From: an uncultured Faecalicatena sp.
Lineage (GTDB): Bacteria; Bacillota; Clostridia; Lachnospirales; Lachnospiraceae
Assembly (NCBI GenBank): GCA_902489075.1
Contig: CABTYO010000002.1
Location: forward strand, 105,475 to 169,474
Direction of reading: 5' to 3'
DNA: 64,000 nt
Shown: piece by piece, positions 28,301-36,850 of the stretch
Layout of the letters: the number at the start of each line of letters is the position of its first letter
How positions within the stretch are numbered: position 1 is the first letter of the stretch
The notes under the pieces: generated by a model
Databases searched by the model: none
What the model saw: the letters and a program-made list of their open reading frames with translations, nothing else
What the model was told of the DNA's origin: nothing
Position numbers and translations under genes: made by a program

Positions 28301-29545
28301 ATGATGACATCAAGGGAACGCGTTATGGCATCTATTAATCACAAACAGCCGGATTATGTACCGCTGGACCTGGGAGGAACGCCAAGCTCCGGTATTTCTG
28401 CCATTGCGTATAACAATCTGAAAAAGGAACTCGGAATGAACCATGGACACACCAGGATTTTTGATGTGGTACAGCAGGTTGCACAGCCTGAAATTGAGAT
28501 TATGGATCAGTTTGGCGTCGATGTGATCGATATCGGAAGAGTATTTAACGAGAAGGATGAAGACTGGTATGATGTAGAGCTGGCTGATGGTTCTATCGGA
28601 CAGTATCCGAAATGGTTCAGGCCTGTGAAACAGCCGAACGGAGATTATGTGGTCTATGATAAAGAAGGGACAATGATTGCAAAGATGCCGGTCGGAGCTA
28701 CGTTCTTTGACCAGACATATTTCCCATATGTAGATGATTATCCGGATGACTGGTCAGATCTGGACCACCAGATGGGAAAAGTATTATGGAGCGCCCTGGT
28801 TCACAGCCCGTGGGACCATGCCGGAGATAAGGATTTCTATAAGACTTTGAGAGAGAAGACACTGGCGCTTCGGGAGCAGACAGACCGGGCGCTGATGATC
28901 ACCTGCGGATGCAACCTGTTTGAGTGGGGAACCTTCCTGCGCAGGATGGATAACTTCCTGATGGATACTTATGCAGAACCAGAGCATGTGCAGGAGCTAG
29001 TTGAACAGCTGATGATCCGTCACATGGAAACATTGAAAAACGTATGTGAATCCGTCGGGGATATTGTAGACATCTTAAGATTTGGGGATGATCTTGGAAT
29101 GGATACCGGAATGTTCATGTCCAGAGAAAAGTATCAGACACTGTTCAAGCCATATCATACCAGATTAAATGAGTACGTACATACACACAGCAATATGAAA
29201 ACGCTCCTGCATTCCTGCGGTTCCGTCTATCCGATTATCGGGGACCTGATCGATGCAGGATATGATATCCTCAATCCGGTCCAGACGACGGCATATCAGA
29301 TGGACCCTGCCACACTGAAGCGTGAATTCGGGAAGGATATCACCTTCTGGGGAGGCGGATGCAATACAAGGTCTGTCCTGAACCGTTCCACACCGGATGT
29401 GGTGTATGATTACACAAGAAGAATGATCGATATCTTTGCACCTGACGGCGGCTTTATTTTCAACCAGGAGCATAATATCATGCCGGACGTACCTGCAGAG
29501 AATATTCTTGCAATGTACCGGGCAGTGGCTGAATCCAGGATCTAA
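28301..29545 (+). CDS. URO-D/MtaA-family protein (putative methyltransferase)
   Basis: About 414 residues from the ATG at 28301 (GAGGAGG upstream). It has the uroporphyrinogen-decarboxylase fold pattern. It also has the zinc-site motif of corrinoid-type methyltransferases: His304-x-Cys306 (LLHSCGSV) and Cys354 (WGGGCNTR). No haem-pathway genes are nearby, so true UroD activity is unlikely. MtaA/CmuA relatives move methyl groups between a corrinoid protein and a thiol. No corrinoid protein gene lies nearby. Regulation by a sugar-type LacI fusion suggests a substrate linked to carbohydrate or methylated glycoside metabolism, which is inference. Confidence 0.82.
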   Translation: MMTSRERVMASINHKQPDYVPLDLGGTPSSGISAIAYNNLKKELGMNHGHTRIFDVVQQVAQPEIEIMDQFGVDVIDIGRVFNEKDEDWYDVELADGSIGQYPKWFRPVKQPNGDYVVYDKEGTMIAKMPVGATFFDQTYFPYVDDYPDDWSDLDHQMGKVLWSALVHSPWDHAGDKDFYKTLREKTLALREQTDRALMITCGCNLFEWGTFLRRMDNFLMDTYAEPEHVQELVEQLMIRHMETLKNVCESVGDIVDILRFGDDLGMDTGMFMSREKYQTLFKPYHTRLNEYVHTHSNMKTLLHSCGSVYPIIGDLIDAGYDILNPVQTTAYQMDPATLKREFGKDITFWGGGCNTRSVLNRSTPDVVYDYTRRMIDIFAPDGGFIFNQEHNIMPDVPAENILAMYRAVAESRI

Positions 29546-29571
29546 AGGAATGATGAAAACCGTACAAAATA

Positions 29572-29604
29572 AAAGGTACATCGGCAGCTGTCCGATGTAC
29601 CTTT
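29572..29604. terminator. Bidirectional terminator
   Basis: Perfect 13-bp arms (29572-29584 and 29592-29604) with a 7-nt loop, between the convergent URO-D-family and P-loop genes. Confidence 0.9.
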
Positions 29605-29614
29605 ACTTTTTTAC

Positions 29615-30043
29615 TTAGTTCAGGAAAGAATAGTCCGGTGATTCAGGATCTATATTCGTTATTTCCTTCTTCTCAGCACTTACGCTTACAAAGAATTCGA
29701 TATTGTTCTCTTTGGAAATCTTATTCAGTTTTTCAAGGAAATAAGGGAGGCTGTCGAGGGAAATGTCTGCCTGCTTCAATACACCATCAATAAAAATAGT
29801 CTCAATATCGTGGTTGCCTGCTACCATGCCGTATATGAAACCTACAAACTCTTCGAGAGTTGAAATGTCTTTGTAATCTGCCATACAGATTGCACGGACG
29901 TTAAAGTCTACGCTGTATGTATCACGATGACTCTTTTTAACTAAAACTACGTTACCGTTGGAAGTTTTCACCTTCTCATTTGCAAGTTCAATCATTTGCT
30001 GTGTCTTTCCGCTGCCCTTAGGACCTGTTATTAAATTTACCAT
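29615..30043 (-). CDS. Small P-loop NTPase of unknown role
   Basis: About 142 residues from the ATG at 30043, which has AAAGGAGAG upstream. The N-terminal Walker A is GPKGSGKTQQM, and a Walker B-like segment (IETIFIDGV) lies near residue 90. The short single-domain layout recalls the nucleotide-binding half of thymidine-kinase-like or AAA-type proteins, but the rest does not match a family I know. It is a single gene with its own terminator. No functional partner is evident. Confidence 0.8.
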   Translation of the reverse strand: MVNLITGPKGSGKTQQMIELANEKVKTSNGNVVLVKKSHRDTYSVDFNVRAICMADYKDISTLEEFVGFIYGMVAGNHDIETIFIDGVLKQADISLDSLPYFLEKLNKISKENNIEFFVSVSAEKKEITNIDPESPDYSFLN

Positions 30044-30212
30044 GGCGAATCTCTCCTTTATGTATGTTATTTGAGCCAAACTTTGCTCAGATATCTTATG
30101 ATTATTATACACTAAAGTTCTGCCACTAACAACTAAAAAAAGGATAAACTGCACAAAAAAAGAAAATAATATTGAATGATGAAATAAGAATCGGTGACAG
30201 GAGGAAAAGGGG

Positions 30213-30809
30213 ATGCCAGCAGAGGTGATGCTCTACTTTTTAAAACATAAAGATGACCGGGTGAGGCTTTTGTTTCAGGTCATATTTCAGTGCGCTCCGT
30301 TTCTGAAAGGCCTGAAGATCTCCGCGGGGATTATGGTTGATAAGAGCCTGTATTGCGGGCTGGATTCTGTTTTGCGGGAAACGGGGATTACTTATAAGAA
30401 GCTGATGGAAGCAGAGGGAAAGGCTCTGGTGCTGCTTTACAGGGAGAAAGAACTGGGAGAATATCTAAGCAGAGTGGGGATCAGAAGCTTTCTTCATCAT
30501 TATGGTTATGAGAAAATGGGATTTATGGAAAAGCTGGACCGCCTTTCCGTGCGTGCGGCCGGGTATGCGAAGAAGCAGATGGGATTCCCACACGAAATCG
30601 GGATTTTCCTTGGTTATCCGATCGAAGATGTCAGGGGATTTATAAAAAATGAAGGGAAAAACTGTCTGCTGTCAGGATATTGGAAAGTGTACAGCGATCC
30701 TGTCAGGGCAGAAATTATTTTCCACCGGTTTGACGAGGCAAGAGACTGTGCCGTCAATGAATTCCTGACGGGCATGAATCTTGCCAGGATCGCAGAGAAC
30801 AGATGGTAA
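30213..30809 (+). CDS. DUF3793-like protein
   Basis: A 198-residue soluble protein. The segment HEIGIFLGYPIEDVRGFI followed by GYWKVYSDPVRAEIIFHRFDEA is the pattern I associate with DUF3793, a family of unknown function frequent in Clostridia. The start is supported by AGGAGGAAAAGGGG. There are no catalytic motifs that I can name. The ZIP transporter follows after about 220 bp, but nothing ties the two together. Confidence 0.8.
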   Translation: MPAEVMLYFLKHKDDRVRLLFQVIFQCAPFLKGLKISAGIMVDKSLYCGLDSVLRETGITYKKLMEAEGKALVLLYREKELGEYLSRVGIRSFLHHYGYEKMGFMEKLDRLSVRAAGYAKKQMGFPHEIGIFLGYPIEDVRGFIKNEGKNCLLSGYWKVYSDPVRAEIIFHRFDEARDCAVNEFLTGMNLARIAENRW

Positions 30810-31028
30810 AGCCGGAGGGCTTGGAAGAAAATACCTCTTCGAAACAGACATGGAAACAGACCAAAGGGACAGACCGAAGAACAGATCGTAAAAGAATGTG
30901 ATTGACAAATGTATTCCACTCCGCATAAGATAAGTTTATCATGAAAAACAGATACATCGTAACATCAGACTGCCGGGGATGGCAGTTTTACTATACGGTG
31001 TATGACAGAGATGAATGGAGGAAAGAAC

Positions 31029-31808
31029 ATGAATCAGAACATGATAATAGGAATACTGATTCCATTCGCAGGTACGACATTGGGTGCAGCAATGGTATTC
31101 TTCATGCGGAAGGAAATGAATGAGAAGCTTCAGAAGGCACTGTTAGGTTTTGCATCAGGAGTCATGATTGCAGCATCGGTATGGTCCCTTTTGATTCCGG
31201 CGATTGATATGGCAGAGGAAAGCGGGGGGATCGCATGGATTCCTGCGGCAGCAGGCTTTCTGCTGGGAATGGGATTCTTACTGCTTTTGGATACCCTCAC
31301 TCCGCATATGCATCTGACAGGAGACGAGGAAGGCGTTAAGTCCAACTTCAAGAAGACAACCATGCTTGTCCTTGCGGTCACTCTGCACAACATCCCGGAA
31401 GGAATGGCGGTCGGTGTCACCTTCGCTGGTGTGGCATCCGGGAATACCACCATGTCCCTGGCAGGAGCGTTTGCCCTGTCAATCGGTATTGCCATTCAGA
31501 ATTTCCCGGAGGGCGCGATCATATCCATGCCCCTGAGAGGGGAGGGCGCTTCCAAGACAAAAGCCTTTGTATACGGAACCCTTTCTGGAATTGTGGAGCC
31601 CATTGCCGCGGTGATTACGATCCTGCTCACCAGCCTGGTCGTGCCGATTCTGCCGTATCTGCTCTCGTTTGCAGCCGGGGCGATGATCTATGTTGTCGTA
31701 GAAGAGCTGATCCCTGAGGCACAGGCAGAACCACACACCAATATCAGCACGATTGGAGTAGCAGTGGGATTTGCGCTTATGATGATACTGGATGTGGCAT
31801 TGGGGTAG
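31029..31808 (+). CDS. ZIP family divalent metal transporter
   Basis: About 259 residues from the ATG at 31029 (GGAGG upstream). Eight hydrophobic segments are expected. The family metal-site motifs are present in the middle: LHNIPEGMAVGV and, about 40 residues later, QNFPEGAIISMPL. These residues line the binuclear metal site that takes up zinc or other divalent ions. The length fits the ZupT/GufA type. No metal-responsive operator was found before it. Confidence 0.94.
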   Translation: MNQNMIIGILIPFAGTTLGAAMVFFMRKEMNEKLQKALLGFASGVMIAASVWSLLIPAIDMAEESGGIAWIPAAAGFLLGMGFLLLLDTLTPHMHLTGDEEGVKSNFKKTTMLVLAVTLHNIPEGMAVGVTFAGVASGNTTMSLAGAFALSIGIAIQNFPEGAIISMPLRGEGASKTKAFVYGTLSGIVEPIAAVITILLTSLVVPILPYLLSFAAGAMIYVVVEELIPEAQAEPHTNISTIGVAVGFALMMILDVALG

Positions 31809-31867
31809 GTTTTTGGGTTACACTTTTTTACATCCTTCTTTAACTTTTTTAACTTAAAAGAAAGGTC

Positions 31868-31896
31868 TTGACTTATTTTAACATTCTTCTTATAAT
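31868..31896 (+). promoter_or_regulatory. Promoter of the leuS T-box transcript
   Basis: -35 TTGACT (31868-31873), 17-bp spacer, perfect -10 TATAAT (31891-31896). Confidence 0.9.
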
Positions 31897-31899
31897 AAG

Positions 31900-32150
31900 T
31901 AAGAATATTGCAGAGACGTTGATGAGGAATAGTAAGAGCCTGGCGTTTTTCAGAGATCTGCCGGATGGTGCGAGGCAGAAGCGTAATCTCCCAACTCCCC
32001 TCGGAGTTCTTTTATTGAAACCTTAGTAGATAAAAGCGGGTCTTCCCGTTACAGAAGTAATGAGTGCATCTGGATCATCAGATGAATGAGAGTGGTACCA
32101 CGGAAATCAAAGCCTTTTCGTCTCTTTTTATGAGAGGAAAAGGCTTTTTA
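31900..32150 (+). promoter_or_regulatory. T-box leader of leuS
   Basis: A leader of about 250 nt between a strong promoter and leuS. It contains the conserved T-box core GTGGTACCACGG (32091-32102) that pairs with the free 3' end of uncharged tRNA, then a terminator. An AGTA element lies near 31930 in the expected Stem I region. When uncharged tRNA-Leu is bound, the antiterminator would form and leuS is read. I did not identify the specifier codon with certainty. Confidence 0.92.
32109..32150 (+). terminator. T-box-controlled terminator
   Basis: The arms AAAGCCTTTTC and GAAAAGGCTTT, extended by TCTC/GAGA across one mismatch, end in a T-run. This is the regulated terminator of the leuS leader. 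Confidence 0.9.
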
Positions 32151-32233
32151 TCATGTGGAAAACCTTCCCGGATTTCCTATGATGTGTGGAAAAATCGAAA
32201 GACAAAAGAGATGAAAACAGGAGGAATAGTGAA

Positions 32234-34663
32234 ATGTCTAAGATTGTGTACAATCACAAAGCCGTTGAGAAAAAATGGCGTGAGAAATGGGCTGAAAACC
32301 CGGTGAATCCGAAAGTTGACGACAACGGCAACAAGAAAGAGAAGTATTACTGCCTGGATATGTTCCCGTATCCATCAGGAAACGGCCTTCATGTGGGACA
32401 CTGGAGAGGGTATGTGATCTCTGATGTGTGGAGCCGTTATAAATTACTCCAGGGATATTATATCGTACATCCGATGGGGTGGGATGCGTTCGGTCTTCCG
32501 GCTGAGAACTATGCCATCAAGATGGGCGTTCACCCGGCTATCTCTACAGCAGAGAATGTAAAGAACATCAAGCGTCAGATCAACGAGATTGCCGCGCTGT
32601 ATGACTGGGATATGGAAGTCAATACGACAGACCCTGATTTCTACAAATGGACACAGTGGATCTTCGTGAAGATGTTCAAGGAAGGTCTTGCTTATGAGAA
32701 GGAATTCCCGATCAACTGGTGCCCGTCCTGTAAGACAGGTCTGGCGAATGAAGAGGTTGTCAATGGAAAATGTGAGCGCTGCGGTACTGAGGTGACCAAG
32801 AAGAATCTGCGCCAGTGGATGCTTCGTATCACAAAGTATGCAGACCGTCTGTTAAATGACCTGGATAAGCTGGACTGGCCGGAGAAGGTAAAGAAGATGC
32901 AGTCCGACTGGATCGGCAAGTCCTACGGCGCAGAGGTTGATTTCCCGGTTGAGGGCAGAGATGAGAAGATCACTGTCTATACAACAAGACCAGATACACT
33001 GCATGGTGCTACCTTCATGGTACTTGCACCGGAACACGAACTGGCTGCAAAGTTAGCTACACCAGAGACAAAAGAAGCAGTGGAAAAATACATTTACGAT
33101 GCTTCCATGAAGTCCAATGTAGACCGTCTGCAGGATAAAGAAAAGACAGGTGTGTTCACAGGAAGCTATGCAATCAACCCGTTAAATGGCGCAAAGACAC
33201 CAATCTGGCTTTCTGATTACGTACTGGCTGATTACGGTACAGGAGCCATTATGTGTGTACCTGCACACGATGACCGTGACTTTGAATTTGCAAAGAAATT
33301 CGATATTCCGATCATTCAGGTTATCGCAAAGGACGGAAAAGAAATTGAAGATATGACAGAAGCCTATACAGAGGCATCCGGAACCATGATCAATTCCGGC
33401 GAATGGAACGGAATGGAATCCGCTGTCCTGAAAAAAGAAGCTCCTCATATCATCGAGGAAAAAGGCATCGGACATGCAACAGTAAACTTCAAGCTGCGTG
33501 ACTGGGTATTCTCCCGCCAGCGTTACTGGGGTGAGCCGATCCCGATCGTTCACTGCCCGGACTGCGGCGCTGTGCCGGTACCGGAGGAAGAGCTGCCGCT
33601 TCGTCTGCCAGAGGTAGAATCCTATGAGCCGACAGGAACAGGTGAGTCTCCGCTTGCCGGAATCGAAGAGTGGGTGAACTGCAAGTGTCCGGTCTGTGGA
33701 AAACCGGCAAAACGAGAGACCAATACCATGCCTCAGTGGGCCGGATCATCCTGGTATTTCCTGCGTTATGTGGACAGCCACAACAATGAGGAACTTGTTT
33801 CCAGAGAAAAAGCTGACGAGATGCTTCCTGTAGACATGTATATCGGTGGAGTAGAGCATGCGGTACTGCATCTTCTGTACTCCCGTTTCTACACCAAGTT
33901 CTTATACGATATCGGAGTAGTAGACTTTGACGAGCCGTTCCACAAGCTGTTCAATCAGGGTATGATTACAGGAAAGAACGGAATCAAGATGAGTAAGTCC
34001 AAAGGAAATGTGGTTTCACCGGATGATCTGGTAAGAGACTATGGATGCGACTCCCTGAGAATGTATGAACTCTTCGTTGGACCGCCAGAACTGGATGCAG
34101 AGTGGGATGACCGTGGAATCGACGGTGTCAACCGCTTCCTGAAACGTCTCTGGAACCTGCTCATGGACAGCAAAGAGAAAGAAGTCAAGGCAACAAAAGA
34201 AATGATCAAACAGCGCAACAGACTGGTATGTGACATCACGACACGTCTGGAAAGCTTCAGCCTGAACACCGTAATCTCCGGTTTCATGGAATACAACAAC
34301 AAGTTCATCGAGATCGCCAAGAAAGAGGGCGGAATCGACAAAGAAACATTAGAGACAATCGCTGTGCTCCTTGCCCCATTCGCACCTCATTTTGCAGAGG
34401 AAATGTGGGAGCAGTTAGGACATAACGAGACCATCTTCAAGGCAGGCTGGCCGACCTACGATGAGTCCCTGATGAAAGACGATGAGATCGAAGTAGCCGT
34501 ACAGATCAACGGAAAGACAAAAGCCGTCATCACAATCGCAGCCGATGCTGACAAAGATACGGCCATTGCCGCAGGAAAAGAAGCAATCGCTGATAAACTG
34601 ACAGGAAATATTGTGAAAGAGATATATGTACCGGGACGAATCATAAACATTGTGCAAAAATAA
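32234..34663 (+). CDS. leuS: Leucyl-tRNA synthetase
   Basis: About 809 residues from the ATG at 32234, which has AGGAGGAAT upstream. It is a class I synthetase charging tRNA-Leu. The HIGH-type motif HVGHWRGYV follows YPSGNGL near residue 50. The CP1 editing domain fills residues about 220-410. The KMSKS loop (KMSKSKGNVVSPDDL) is near residue 580. The zinc-like CxxC pairs of the insertion (CPDCGAVPVPEEELPL) are present. Expression is controlled by the T-box leader, and a hairpin follows the stop codon. Confidence 0.97.
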   Translation: MSKIVYNHKAVEKKWREKWAENPVNPKVDDNGNKKEKYYCLDMFPYPSGNGLHVGHWRGYVISDVWSRYKLLQGYYIVHPMGWDAFGLPAENYAIKMGVHPAISTAENVKNIKRQINEIAALYDWDMEVNTTDPDFYKWTQWIFVKMFKEGLAYEKEFPINWCPSCKTGLANEEVVNGKCERCGTEVTKKNLRQWMLRITKYADRLLNDLDKLDWPEKVKKMQSDWIGKSYGAEVDFPVEGRDEKITVYTTRPDTLHGATFMVLAPEHELAAKLATPETKEAVEKYIYDASMKSNVDRLQDKEKTGVFTGSYAINPLNGAKTPIWLSDYVLADYGTGAIMCVPAHDDRDFEFAKKFDIPIIQVIAKDGKEIEDMTEAYTEASGTMINSGEWNGMESAVLKKEAPHIIEEKGIGHATVNFKLRDWVFSRQRYWGEPIPIVHCPDCGAVPVPEEELPLRLPEVESYEPTGTGESPLAGIEEWVNCKCPVCGKPAKRETNTMPQWAGSSWYFLRYVDSHNNEELVSREKADEMLPVDMYIGGVEHAVLHLLYSRFYTKFLYDIGVVDFDEPFHKLFNQGMITGKNGIKMSKSKGNVVSPDDLVRDYGCDSLRMYELFVGPPELDAEWDDRGIDGVNRFLKRLWNLLMDSKEKEVKATKEMIKQRNRLVCDITTRLESFSLNTVISGFMEYNNKFIEIAKKEGGIDKETLETIAVLLAPFAPHFAEEMWEQLGHNETIFKAGWPTYDESLMKDDEIEVAVQINGKTKAVITIAADADKDTAIAAGKEAIADKLTGNIVKEIYVPGRIINIVQK

Positions 34664-34670
34664 GAAAAGG

Positions 34671-34705
34671 GCGTAAGTAGTGGAGACATTACTTACGCTG
34701 TTTTT
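34671..34705 (+). terminator. Terminator after leuS
   Basis: Perfect 9-bp arms GCGTAAGTA (34671-34679) and TACTTACGC (34690-34698), followed by TGTTTTT. Confidence 0.88.
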
Positions 34706-34838
34706 AGGTTATGGGGTAATGATTTTGGGAAAGCCAAGTGCTATAATAAAGCCATGATGAAAAGAAAGAGTTGAATTTGTAGACCTAATCACATGGCTAT
34801 AAAGAAGGTAATTGGAGTATGAATTTGGAGGGATGAAT

Positions 34839-35255
34839 ATGCAGACTTACGGTTTGCCTTGCGATTGGAGAATCTCCATACCCGCTGACTGGGAGGGAGA
34901 ATATGATGAAGAAGATGGGGAATGTGTGTTTTACCCTGATAACAGTGATTTAACAATTCGTATAACACCGTTTCATGCAGAACGAGATGGTATACTTGCA
35001 CCCGCAGAAGTGATGGAAAACGCATATATCAATACAATACCGACATCTGCAATATCACGGGATGCAAATCCATATAATCTGGACGGATTAGCGGCAAGAA
35101 TGTACGAAAGTACAGTGATTAAAGAAAGTAAAACTGTTTATGTTATTTATATCGGATATTATACTACAGGAGAACTATTATCTATTAGCATTTGGAGTAC
35201 AAATAAAAACGAGTGTGAAAAAGCTTTGGACATTATCAAAACAATAAAAAGGTAA
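34839..35255 (+). CDS. Small soluble protein of unknown function
   Basis: About 138 residues from the ATG at 34839, chosen because GGAGGG lies 6 bp upstream. In-frame ATG 34833 sits against the ribosome site and is less likely. The protein is acidic, with no signal peptide, and ends in an alternating beta/alpha pattern (KTVYVIYIGYYTTGELLSIS). It resembles small stress or PsbP-like fold proteins in texture, but I do not recognise the family. An XRE regulator with its own promoter follows. Confidence 0.72.
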   Translation: MQTYGLPCDWRISIPADWEGEYDEEDGECVFYPDNSDLTIRITPFHAERDGILAPAEVMENAYINTIPTSAISRDANPYNLDGLAARMYESTVIKESKTVYVIYIGYYTTGELLSISIWSTNKNECEKALDIIKTIKR

Positions 35256-35303
35256 GGCTTTTTTTCTATTTCTATTCTTGCGTCTTAAAGATGGAAAGTC
35301 TGC

Positions 35304-35331
35304 TTGACATTTGTTCCTGTTCTGATATAAT
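35304..35331 (+). promoter_or_regulatory. Promoter of the XRE/membrane pair
   Basis: -35 TTGACA (35304-35309), 16-bp spacer, -10 TATAAT (35326-35331). Both boxes match the consensus fully. Confidence 0.9.
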
Positions 35332-35336
35332 AAAGA

Positions 35337-35358
35337 CATGGAAAGCATACTTTCCATG
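35337..35358. promoter_or_regulatory. Probable autoregulatory operator
   Basis: A palindrome just after the -10 box: arms CATGGAAAG and CTTTCCATG with a CATA centre. An extra half-site ATGGAAAG lies at 35291-35298, upstream of the -35 box. The placement suggests repression by the XRE protein encoded next. Confidence 0.78.
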
Positions 35359-35373
35359 CGAAAGGAGGCTGAC

Positions 35374-35571
35374 ATGAATAATCGGCTGGAAGAATTGCGT
35401 AAGCAGCGGGGAATCAAGCAGGAGGATTTGGCCAAGGCGTTAGAAGTATCACGGCAGACAATTGGTTCTTTAGAAAATGGGCGATACAATCCATCTATTC
35501 AGTTAGCGTTCAAAATCGCCAGATACTTTAATATGAGTATTGAAGAAATTTTTATTTATGAGGAGGACTGA
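35374..35571 (+). CDS. Small XRE-family regulator
   Basis: A 65-residue protein that is almost only a Cro/CI helix-turn-helix (QEDLAKALEVSRQTIGSLENGRYNPS). The ATG at 35374 follows AAAGGAGG. Proteins of this size are common in Firmicutes and usually control a small membrane-protein gene beside them. The membrane gene starts 2 bp after its stop. The perfect promoter is followed by a palindrome, so autoregulation is likely. A similar pair in the reverse gene order is at 53.6-54.3 kb. Confidence 0.93.
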   Translation: MNNRLEELRKQRGIKQEDLAKALEVSRQTIGSLENGRYNPSIQLAFKIARYFNMSIEEIFIYEED

Positions 35572-35573
35572 TT

Positions 35574-35990
35574 ATGAAAAAGGGCTCATCAATTTTAATA
35601 ACAGCTGTTGGTACAATCATTTTGTTAGGAGGGTTGCTGACATATGGTCTGGGTGTACATGAAATAGTACCTGTACCGCGCCACGATTTAATTGTGATAG
35701 GCACATCTCTCATTGGTATTCTATTGATCATATCGGGCGCATGTGATTTGTTCATCAAGAAAACGAAAGAAATAGAAATTGAAGAGAAAGATGAGAGAAA
35801 CATAGCACTCAGCAATGCCGCTATGACAAGTGGCTTCAAAGTAATGAATGTCACTATTGCTTTTTCCATTTTTGCTTTAGTTTTTACCGGATATATGTCA
35901 GTGGTTCCCTGTTTTACGATTATTGGGGCATATGCCATTGGTCAAATTGTATTTATTGTGCGGCTTTGTTACTTGCACAAAACAATGTAA
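35574..35990 (+). CDS. Small membrane protein with DER motif, partner of XRE regulator
   Basis: A 138-residue protein with four predicted membrane spans in two pairs. The cytoplasmic loop between them carries KDERNIALSNAAMTSGF. A DER motif at this place is shared with the membrane protein at 53593, where it reads YDERQTAARGKAF. The gene follows the XRE regulator by 2 bp. The function is unknown. The small-HTH-plus-membrane-protein pairing suggests envelope or peptide-related response, which is speculation. Confidence 0.8.
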   Translation: MKKGSSILITAVGTIILLGGLLTYGLGVHEIVPVPRHDLIVIGTSLIGILLIISGACDLFIKKTKEIEIEEKDERNIALSNAAMTSGFKVMNVTIAFSIFALVFTGYMSVVPCFTIIGAYAIGQIVFIVRLCYLHKTM

Positions 35991-36033
35991 ATACCTCTTA
36001 ACTAAATATCAGACGCTTGTACAATGATACATG

Positions 36034-36070
36034 AAGCAGGAAATCTGAAAAAAGATCTCCTGCTTTTTCT
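36034..36070 (+). terminator. Rho-independent terminator
   Basis: Arms AAGCAGGA and TCCTGCTT with partly paired inner bases and a trailing T-run, after the XRE/membrane pair. Confidence 0.82.
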
Positions 36071-36143
36071 GCCTTATTGTACAGCCTGAATTATGGAGGA
36101 GAAAAATAACGAAATAGACGTAGTATCTGCTATGTGTTAGAAT

Positions 36144-36845
36144 ATGGATATGAAGAAAATTATTAAAAGTGAATTATCAGGATGGAAAAAATGGGAAGTG
36201 TCATGGTTAGTGGCTGCGACACTTATTATCGCATCTCTGTCTGTATACTGGGGAGATAATCTTATGGGGATTATCTCTGCAATGACAGGTGTGATTTGTG
36301 TAGTGTGTACTGGAAAAGGAAAGCTGTCAGCATACATATTTGGATTAGTGAACAGTATTTTATATGCCTTAATTGCATATAAAGCGCGCTTGTATGGTGA
36401 AACAATGTTGAATATGCTTTACTATGTACCAATGCAGTTTATTGGTTTTTATGTCTGGAGCAGGCACATTAATACAGATACGAAAGAAGTAGAGAAGCGG
36501 CATATGAGATTGTCTGGAAGATGTTTACTGACTATTTCAATCATGATCTCTACGGTATTATATGGTTTTGTGCTTAGGTATCTGGGAGATGCAATGCCTT
36601 TTGTTGATTCATTTACAACAGTTTCTTCTGTAATCGCCATGATTATTTCAGTTAAGATGTTTGCAGAGCAGTGGTGGATCTGGGTGGCTGTTGATATTTT
36701 TAGTGTTTATATGTGGTGGTGTAATTTTACATCTGGCAGCGACAATATGGCAACCCTTTTAATGTGGATCATTTATCTTGGCAATGCATTAATTATGTTA
36801 GTGAAATGGGAGAAAGAGGCACATAGAAAAATACAGAAAGGATAG
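36144..36845 (+). CDS. pnuC: Nicotinamide riboside transporter PnuC
   Basis: A 233-residue membrane protein with about seven spans. The family segments are clear: GVICVVCTGKGKLSAYIFGLVNSILYALIAY early on and WIWVAVDIFSVYMWW near residue 190. PnuC takes up nicotinamide riboside by facilitated diffusion, driven by phosphorylation inside the cell. The kinase for that step is encoded 5 bp downstream, so the two form a complete salvage unit. The ribosome site before ATG 36144 is weak, and an ATG at 36150 is possible. Confidence 0.94.
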   Translation: MDMKKIIKSELSGWKKWEVSWLVAATLIIASLSVYWGDNLMGIISAMTGVICVVCTGKGKLSAYIFGLVNSILYALIAYKARLYGETMLNMLYYVPMQFIGFYVWSRHINTDTKEVEKRHMRLSGRCLLTISIMISTVLYGFVLRYLGDAMPFVDSFTTVSSVIAMIISVKMFAEQWWIWVAVDIFSVYMWWCNFTSGSDNMATLLMWIIYLGNALIMLVKWEKEAHRKIQKG

Positions 36846-36850
36846 GATAT

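Noticed and set aside
28301..29545. Housekeeping uroporphyrinogen decarboxylase hemE
   Set aside because: No haem-pathway genes are nearby, and the His-x-Cys...Cys pattern matches corrinoid methyltransferase relatives.
36007..36143. Possible NAD-sensing riboswitch before pnuC
   Set aside because: The region holds an ordinary terminator of the upstream gene and no conserved block that I recognise from known NAD riboswitches.
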